A stretch of 64,000 bases of DNA, taken from positions 806,001 through 870,000 of the forward strand of contig JAXBDG010000013.1 in NCBI GenBank assembly GCA_036320915.1, read 5' to 3'. Shown here piece after piece: positions 57,173 through 64,000 of this stretch (position 1 is its first letter; every line of letters starts with the position of its first letter). The DNA comes from Linnemannia elongata. Its lineage: Eukaryota > Mortierellomycota > Mortierellomycetes > Mortierellales > Mortierellaceae. The position numbers and the translations under genes were made by a program. Below the pieces are notes generated by a model, which saw only the letters and a program-made list of their open reading frames with translations, searched no databases and was not told where the DNA came from.

Positions 57173-57782
57173 TGCAATCGAATCCGTGATATTCATCCAT
57201 TCCCCTCCTGCTGTCTATTAGGGTTACACACATAGATTGCATTTCGACTGTCTCCTGTGCCCAGTTTTGTCAGATGGGTCCATAACAACAAGGGAAAGAG
57301 AAAGAGAAAAAAAAACCCTTTTTTGCCCTGCCCTTCTCATCTCTCTCTTTTTTTTCACACTCTTCCTACTGTTGTCGCCTCTCCTTCACCTCTCTCTTTC
57401 TCTCTCTCCCTCTCTCCCTCTCCTCTCCCTTTCTCCCCTTCTCCCTGTCATCCTCTTCTCTTCCTCCCTTCCTCATCCTCATCCTTTACACTCGATACCC
57501 CCCCTCCCCTCATGTATGTGAATTATAACTTTATGGTCCCGACTCACCTCGCCTGGTTCGATCGAGACACTTGAAACTTCAAAAACACGACTCTTACAGA
57601 TTTTTTTTTTCACTTTTGCGTTTGCATTCGCTCGACATCCTTTTAACGCCTCGTCTCTCGTTCATTCTCTTTCCTTTATATAGTCGCTCTTTCGTAGTCC
57701 GCAGGCAACTAAAACGACTGACACGACAACAAATACACAGACAGAGCAGAGTAACAAGACACCGCCACCACTACTAACCGTT
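56894..57782. other. Divergent promoter region between the small gene and the Asn/Gln-rich gene
   Basis: 889 bases. It contains an A/T tract near 56945-56963, a CAGG microsatellite, a CT-rich leader and a TATATAG word at 57677-57683, 100 bases before the ATG at 57783. Confidence 0.5.
57142..57171. repeat. CAGG tetranucleotide microsatellite
   Basis: About seven tandem CAGG units. Non-coding; no reading frame depends on it. Confidence 0.9.
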
Positions 57783-59749
57783 ATGGACGACCACCCACAA
57801 CGACAGGTGCATCTGCCGCACCCGTCCTCTTCCTCGAGGCACGACCATCAGCCTCACCACCCCCATTTTCAAGCCCACTATCGCCATCAGCAGGACATCC
57901 ATGGACCCCTCTCCGCCAGTGTTGTTGAAGGCCGACGTGCTTTCCCCTTCCACTCGTCCTTGCGCTCGACGCCTCTGTCTTTCTCGACCCCCGCCCCTCC
58001 CTCGGCCAATCTATCAGTGGCGGACATTCTAGACAAATATCAGGATGCCAACAGCGATTTCTTGGTCTCCATCCTCAATGCCAAAGCCAAGGAGGATGAG
58101 GTATATTGTCCATTCTCTCCCGCTCCTTTGTGTGCACAAATGACCTTATGGATCCCATATATCCCATTATCTTTTTTTTTCTTTGGACAAAGATATAAGA
58201 TGCTTTACAAGAGAGCCACAGTAGGACAAAACCAACGCCAACATCCCTTCCTGGGCCCACTGTCCATCTGTCTCTATCCTCCCCCCTTTCTCGCCACTCA
58301 CTACTATTGTGTGCGAGGATGTGCCTGTAACACTTCTGACGAATCCTCCTTTGATCCTATCACTGCAATAGAGAAAGGCCGAAGAGGAACGATACAAGAC
58401 TGAGCAGATAAAACTCCAGTCGAAACAGCTCGAGTTAGAACTCGCCAAAGAGAAGCGCCGAGGAGGATCCCCTTCAGCAGGTACTAATTGGCGCTTGACA
58501 AGAAACAAAACAATCTCTCACTCGACTTGCAATGCGCTCAAAAAGCGGTCAAAGCAAAGAGTAGACAAAAAAGGGTAATTCAAAACTAACGCATGTATGG
58601 CTTCTGTTTACTCTATGAATAGCACGACCTGGCTACGCTTCGGAGTCATCAGCAGGGCACTATGCTTCAACTTCAAACTCGTACTATAACAATAGCAGCA
58701 GCATTAACAATAATAACAACAGCAACAGCAGTAACAACAACAACAACAGCAACAACAATAACCCTTACTCGCCCTACCCTTCCGGAGATGGCCCACGATC
58801 GCATCAACCCAATGGTGGTAGTATCCATCGCGACCACCACAACTCTCATGGACCCAAGGATACCCAGGATTATGCTCCATCACCAGTTCGCCAGGATATG
58901 CACATGCTCCCAAGCCCTCAGAGTCGACCCCCTGTCCTCAAAATCAACACCTCAGTACGCCAGTACGTGCCTCAACCTCACTCATCCCAGCGCTTGCCAC
59001 CTTCGCCTCGTGCAACCCTGCCGCCCTTGCCCGCAACAGCCCCCGCAAAGAGCAATGGACGAAACTACAACTTTCCACCATTATCGACCTCATCCGCACA
59101 GTCGTCGCCTATTGGAGTGGTTGATTATCAATCGCATATCCCGCCCCCTGTCACACCCAAAGACGATCTTTCTCCAACTTCTGCACTCTCGCCCACACAG
59201 TCGCACAACATGAAGCGCAAGTCAATCCACCATGATGCCGTCATGGATGCCGTCCGTGCAAAGGTCTTCAGGAACGCAACAGCATCGGCAGCCTCTGGAC
59301 AGAACCAGCAAAAGAAATCGACATCCAACGACTCGGAGCGTGAATCTACCCGCCGAAAGATTCATCATGGACCTACCTCTCCTGAGGCAACCAAGCGACC
59401 TACTGAGCTGCCGCAGCCCGTGTCAGCACCAGTATCATCAGAGCCTAAGCAACAGCAGCAGCAACAACAACAGGACGAATACCGATCCGTGAAGCTGGAG
59501 GGTCCTTTGTTGTCATCGTTGCCACTGACAACCTCGCCTCACTCACCTTCGCCCGGAAACGTGGACAATAGAGATTCCAACCATGGCGCCAACCGTTCGG
59601 GATCTGGATCCCCCACCTCTGCGAATGCTTCTTTCAACACTCGCCGTCCTTCCAACTACAGCGGCAACAAATCTAGACCTTCTCTCTCAGGCCCTACTAG
59701 CGCAGAGGGAAGAGACTCAAGGGAGATCGTCGAAGCAGCCTCCAGTTAA
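57783..59749 (+). CDS. Asn/Gln/Ser-rich putative regulatory protein
   Basis: Exons 57783-58100, 58372-58480 and 58623-59749 join to 517 residues. The only ordered part is an N-terminal block at about residues 78-140: LSVADILDKYQDANSDFLVS, then ILNAKAKEDE across intron 1 into RKAEEERYKTEQIKLQSKQL, a helix leading into a coiled coil. Similar blocks occur in uncharacterised fungal regulators as far as I recall. The remainder is low-complexity: an Asn/Ser run (about 165-190), a basic MKRKSIHHDAVMDAVRAKVF segment and a Q8 run. A TATATAG box lies 100 bases upstream. Function not known; transcriptional regulation is a guess. Confidence 0.8.
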
Positions 59750-59940
59750 ATTTTGATTTTTGTCAATATTGCATCACATCTACACACACATCTCTCTCAC
59801 GCTTTCACTTACGACCCCTCCTTGTCCGATGTCAAGACCGACATGTTCATGAACATTTTTTATACGCCTTCTCACCTTTTATGAAAAAAGAAAAAACAAT
59901 AAAACAGCGCAAAAGAATATTATCTGCAACTCTTTGCTCT

Positions 59941-62646
59941 TTATTGCCTTTGGGTGGGCTCAGCGGATTCCAAAGGTTTAATGGTTGTAGAGGTGTCTGG
60001 AGTAGCATTCTGAAGCGCTCTTTCTTTCACCATCTGAGCGTAGGTAGACCTGTTGGCGTAGGCCCGGTACCAGCGCTCAAAGTCTTGCAGATCAATATAG
60101 GCAGCGTCATCTTCCGAGCTTGACCGTGCGGAGCCCGCCAACGAGCTCTTGGAGTACAGATCCACGAGGTCGCCGCCCATCTCCAGCTTTGCTACCTCAA
60201 ACTTATTCCGTCTCTGCGAGCGGTCTTTGGTAGATCGCTGTGTTGGCTGAATTTTAGTGGTTGTGGTTGTGTCGGCACTGGTTGTTTTAGTGGAGGTGTC
60301 GCTGCCTGTAAAAAGGTCCGTGGTGGCCAATTTTTCCAGTATGTCAATTAAGCCTCGGGTGCGCCGCATCTGGATGGTCAGCTTCGAGAGCTCCATACGG
60401 TCGTCTTTCGTGATAGGTCCTCGACGCTCGAGCTCTTGTACGACCCAGGAGACGACGATGGCTGTCATCTTGGGGGTGGGTTTCAGGGCATAGTGATCCA
60501 CCAGAGCTCTCAGAGCGACCATCGCACCGACATCGTCGTCCTTTGACAGTAACGCTCGCAAGATGTTCGAGTATAGAGACGAAGTGGGCCGGATTCCGAC
60601 AATGATCATGTCGCGAAACAGAGACCTGGCATCCAAGGTTTGGGTGGTTGACATGGCCTGCTTGAACTGAAAGGGTTGTGGCAGGCGAGGTGGGTATAAT
60701 GAGTCCTGCGGCGGTGGCGGCGGCGCAAGGGGTGCTGTACGAGTCTCGATGATTTGGTTGCTCTCGTTCTCCAGTGTGATCGAATGCTGTTCCGAATAGT
60801 CACTTGAAGCTCGGCCGATGGGCTCACTGATCTTACGCAGGAATCCCATATCATTGTAGCTATCCAATGTCGATCCGCCCCCTTCACGTCCCTCTGCGCC
60901 TTCCAGCACGGCCTTGTCGTTGTGAAAGACGGCGTTAAACATGCATGAGAACGAAAAGTGGTCGAGGCCGATGGTTGGATCCTGAAACATGGTCTTGTAG
61001 AGCTGTAGAGCACGACGGTTCATCCTGGCTTGCTCATAGGAAAGAAGGAGGATGTTGCAGATGGCCAGATCAGGACCAATACCGTCCTGGATAAGCTGAC
61101 GGAACAACGCCTCAGTCTCTCGGGGCATCCTCTGTCGAGTATAAGATCGCATAAGCAGCAAGTATGACAGTCGATCAGGACGAACGCCCAGGATCCTCAT
61201 CCTATAGAACCACTCGACAGCCTTGTCCATGTCCTGCTGACGAGTATAACAGTGAAGAATTTCATTGTATTCCAGTGTGCTCGGTTGGAACCCATGTTTG
61301 CGCATCAGTCGGTGGACCAGGATAGCTCCATCAGCATCGCCCTTCTTGGAAAAGTCGAACAGGATAGAGTCCAACATGCTCTTGTTGTAGATCGCCCGGT
61401 CACTTCTCGAGATCTTGTCGTTGATGGCCTCCAAGAACTGACTCCGTTCTTCTGGGTATGCGATCTCGGCCACTGCAAGGCTGAGCATCAAGTTGAGCGA
61501 CTCGATGTTAGTCTCGATCCCGAGTCCCGGCATAGAGTCGTAGACCTCTTGAGCGAACTGGCTCTCACGAACAGCGACACATGCTCGAAGGATCCCGTTG
61601 ACAGTCCCAATCTCCTCCAAAGTGCCGTCCTTGGTGAGCGCCTTCCAGAATGACCTGGCTTCTGTTGTCTGGCGCTCTAAAAGGTACTGCTGTATCAGAT
61701 ATCCAAGAGTGTACTCGCTCGGCTTGACTTGGAGCCTGGACATTGAATCTCGAATCGTGTCGACTGCTCGATCAAGTTGTCCAAGTCCTCCCCAGGCACG
61801 GACAGCATGGTTGAGCAGGATGGGGTCGATCTTATTCTTGGAGGCCAGCACACGATCCAGTTCCCGCAAACTCTCGTCGTACCGCTGCAATTGGTTCAAA
61901 GCTGACATTAGATCGCTGCTATCCCATCTCGTAAGGTGATGGGCAATTGAACGCTTGTCATCCAGTACAGTGACGATCCTTGCTGCCCATCTCTCTTCAA
62001 CCATCCGCCGAGTCGATATTGCGTCTGTACGTCGAGATACGGCTGTTGTTGTTGATGTTGTTGTTGCCCTTGCGGATGATGAAGGCGCAGCAAATTCCTT
62101 GAAGTAGACCACGAGAAGTCGCCACACCTCGGGTGAGAGGTACCCCAGATCCTGACGAACTTCACGAATGGCCTCATACGCGGACCATATGGCTTCCTGG
62201 TTTTCCTCATGAAGCGCGAGATACAGTTTCGTAAACCGGTCAAGTCTCTGTTGGCCCGAAGCACTGGTAAAGTCGATTGGGTTGTCCCTGGTATTGAACG
62301 GGGTGAGGTGTCGAATCACGAGGCGGATCTTGCGAATGTTGGATGTTGCGAGTTCTTGTGGGGCGAGAGGACGCTTGGTCTTGAAGAGTTCTCGACGGCG
62401 GTTGGAGGCGACAGGTCGTAATGCGGCGGTATGAGTTTTCTTTATTGCAGGCGTGGTTGTCGTTTGTATTGCTGTGCTTAGGCGATTGGGCTTGGGCGTG
62501 GAGGGGGAAGCGAATCCTGATATGAGACGAGGCCGTTGGGGCAAGGCTGTGTGAGGGAGGGTGTGAGTTAATTGGCAAGGGCAGGGTGGGAATGCGGTGG
62601 AGTTAATCCTGCTCCATTGTGATAGTAACCGTGTTCCACGCTGCAT
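59941..62646 (-). CDS. Mitochondrial-type pentatricopeptide repeat (PPR) protein
   Basis: This is a single-exon gene of 901 residues from ATG 62646; the frame is open to 62793, but the 62646 start (MQRGTRLLSQWSRINSTAF) gives a typical basic, Ser-rich mitochondrial presequence. PPR units of about 35 residues are visible from about residue 300 to 610, for example NHAVRAWGGLGQLDRAVDTI, EYNEILHCYTRQQDMDKAVE, SYLLLMRSYTRQRMPRETEA and CNILLLSYEQARMNRRALQL. PPR proteins bind single-stranded organellar RNA and control its processing or translation. Target unknown. The C-terminal 200 residues are Thr-rich and less structured. It is divergent from another PPR gene. Confidence 0.88.
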   Translation of the reverse strand: MQRGTRLLSQWSRINSTAFPPCPCQLTHTLPHTALPQRPRLISGFASPSTPKPNRLSTAIQTTTTPAIKKTHTAALRPVASNRRRELFKTKRPLAPQELATSNIRKIRLVIRHLTPFNTRDNPIDFTSASGQQRLDRFTKLYLALHEENQEAIWSAYEAIREVRQDLGYLSPEVWRLLVVYFKEFAAPSSSARATTTSTTTAVSRRTDAISTRRMVEERWAARIVTVLDDKRSIAHHLTRWDSSDLMSALNQLQRYDESLRELDRVLASKNKIDPILLNHAVRAWGGLGQLDRAVDTIRDSMSRLQVKPSEYTLGYLIQQYLLERQTTEARSFWKALTKDGTLEEIGTVNGILRACVAVRESQFAQEVYDSMPGLGIETNIESLNLMLSLAVAEIAYPEERSQFLEAINDKISRSDRAIYNKSMLDSILFDFSKKGDADGAILVHRLMRKHGFQPSTLEYNEILHCYTRQQDMDKAVEWFYRMRILGVRPDRLSYLLLMRSYTRQRMPRETEALFRQLIQDGIGPDLAICNILLLSYEQARMNRRALQLYKTMFQDPTIGLDHFSFSCMFNAVFHNDKAVLEGAEGREGGGSTLDSYNDMGFLRKISEPIGRASSDYSEQHSITLENESNQIIETRTAPLAPPPPPQDSLYPPRLPQPFQFKQAMSTTQTLDARSLFRDMIIVGIRPTSSLYSNILRALLSKDDDVGAMVALRALVDHYALKPTPKMTAIVVSWVVQELERRGPITKDDRMELSKLTIQMRRTRGLIDILEKLATTDLFTGSDTSTKTTSADTTTTTKIQPTQRSTKDRSQRRNKFEVAKLEMGGDLVDLYSKSSLAGSARSSSEDDAAYIDLQDFERWYRAYANRSTYAQMVKERALQNATPDTSTTIKPLESAEPTQRQ

Positions 62647-62884
62647 GGTGGTGAAAGAGTGAATTGTTGCTGAAAGAGTTGAGAGTGAAGGCGGTGGGTG
62701 AATGGTGGTAGGGTTTTCTCCTTTGAACCACCGCGTTTGGAAATATTTGAGGGAGACAGAAGAGGCAGTAAACAGCTGCTGCAAGGCAGTCACATTTTCA
62801 GCTTAATACAAAGCATGATCTCGGCCCTGATCGTCTTCGTCTTTTTCTTCCTCTTCCACTTTGCACATTGACAGTCAAGCAAGC
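62647..62884. promoter_or_regulatory. Shared bidirectional promoter of two PPR genes
   Basis: Only 238 bases separate the start codons of the two divergent PPR genes. No other gene fits; a CT-rich stretch on the plus side (about 62833-62860) precedes the second start. Confidence 0.55.
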
Positions 62885-64000
62885 ATGTTTATACCACGGA
62901 ATCAACTCTGCGGGATCGTCCACTCAGGAATTCACGCCAGAGTTGCATCCACCGCAGTAACAACCAGACACGCCACAATAACATGCCTTCGACAAACACC
63001 TTCTTCATTCCACACCTCCTCTGGACCCCGGTCCTCAATACCAACCTCCCACTACAACCCTTTTATATCCAGCAACACCCCACGGCATAGAATCCCGGGC
63101 GCCCGCGGCATTATCACAGGGACATACCCGTCAACACCCCTCAACAAATACAACCACAAGCTGATCACGCTCCTCAGGGACCCTCAGACGTGCCTTCCTA
63201 TCTTTGACAAGTGCCGAGAGATTCAGGAACTCAATCTTAAGCCTGACTTGACAACTTATACGGTGCTCTTGGAGGCGCATGAGCGGAATAATGATCTGGA
63301 GAGTATTATGAAGACGCTGGAGGAGATGGAACTTGTGGGGATTTCGCCCAGTATCTCGGCCTTCAACATCGCTCTCAGGGTATGTTCTTTTGCCTCTGCT
63401 TTGAAATCAGAAGGTTCTACTTATTCATGCATTAAACGAACATGTCTGCTAACATTTGGAATGAAAACAATTGCATGTTGTTTTAGGCTGCAGGATCAAA
63501 CGGAGATACTGTCATGCTGGAGAAGATTACAGAGCTTATTCGCAAGGCAGGACTGCAGATGAACATCAACTCATACGAGATCATCATTCAGGGTCTCTGC
63601 GCCAACTCGGAGCTGGAACATGCACTGGATATCCTCGGAGATATGACTGTCTCTGTCGATGAGGAGGGTCAGCCGGACGAAAATGGACGGCCGACGATTG
63701 ACGTCCGTCCCTCACTCCAGTGCTTTGTGCCGATCATTCAACTTGCCCAGTCGCTCCACGAGACGGAGACGGCTTACTTGGTGTTGAAGATGGCTGAGGT
63801 TCAAGCGGGACTTGCCAGGATACCGGCAGTCGTGTATACTGATCTCATGGCTAGAGCAGCTGACGACTATGTGGTAAGGCAACGATAAGGCTATTTGTCG
63901 ACGTATGTGGATAATGACAACAATCGAACGTTAACTAACAGGTCATTGTTACCTCTTTTGATCGCTTGTACTGATGCAGCTGCCTGCGGTTGAATACTGC
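62885..64000 (+). CDS. Second mitochondrial-type PPR protein (3' end outside window)
   Basis: Exons 62885-63379, 63487-63873 and 63980-64000 (continuing) give about 301 residues so far, in frame. The N terminus (MFIPRNQLCGIVHSGIHARV) is rich in Arg, Ser and Thr and lacks acidic residues, like a mitochondrial presequence. PPR units follow: TYTVLLEAHERNNDLESIMK, then TLEEMELVGISPS; SYEIIIQGLCANSELEHALD; and CFVPIIQLAQSLHETETAYL. The predicted role is organellar RNA binding. The protein is incomplete, so total length and target are unknown. Confidence 0.85.

Overview
The window is nuclear DNA of a filamentous fungus. Genes are broken by short GT-AG introns, 5' leaders are CT-rich, homopolymer runs are long, and the proteins are typically fungal (PRP8 with an intein, TSR1, cactin, Emp24, an Arb1-like protein, PPR proteins). 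Codon use, the expanded acyl-CoA synthetases and the Arb1-like gene suggest an early-diverging lineage such as Mucoromycota/Mortierellomycotina. That assignment is inference, not proof. All exon structures were read by eye from splice consensus and reading-frame continuity.

Layout. 1-10.1 kb: a possible gene tail, then a head-to-tail pair of long-chain acyl-CoA synthetases; the first ends in a canonical peroxisomal SKL tail, the second in PKL. 10.5-20.6 kb: riboflavin synthase converging on PRP8, which carries a 366-residue LAGLIDADG intein with all visible catalytic residues. 21.1-27.6 kb: FAHD1-type acylpyruvase converging on TSR1, which is head-to-head with cactin. 27.8-29.4 kb: a frameshifted MFS transporter pseudogene. 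30.0-33.4 kb: Emp24 (p24 beta) and an Arb1-like RNAi/heterochromatin protein. 33.9-49.3 kb: an accessory block bracketed by two same-strand paralogues of a family I do not recognise (712 and 745 residues). Between them lie a low-complexity desert, a decayed gene, and a 5.03-kb PIF/Harbinger DNA transposon. 51.5-64 kb: an At4g15545-like coiled-coil protein, a 114-residue unknown, an Asn/Gln/Ser-rich putative regulator, and two divergent mitochondrial-type PPR genes, the last running off the window.

Most unusual features. (1) The Harbinger element has about 795-bp near-identical terminal inverted repeats that contain the promoter region, start codon and first exon-intron of both convergently transcribed genes, so transposase and DNA-binding partner share a leader and are probably co-expressed. 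Its left repeat is split by a 338-bp foldback element with perfect 9-bp target duplications. (2) The paralogue pair shares a conserved Cys/His-containing core and a C-terminal block in the same three-exon structure. (3) The PRP8 intein looks intact and mobile.

Together, PRP8 and cactin serve splicing, TSR1 serves 40S ribosome maturation, the two synthetases activate fatty acids (at least one probably in peroxisomes), and the PPR pair probably serves mitochondrial RNA.
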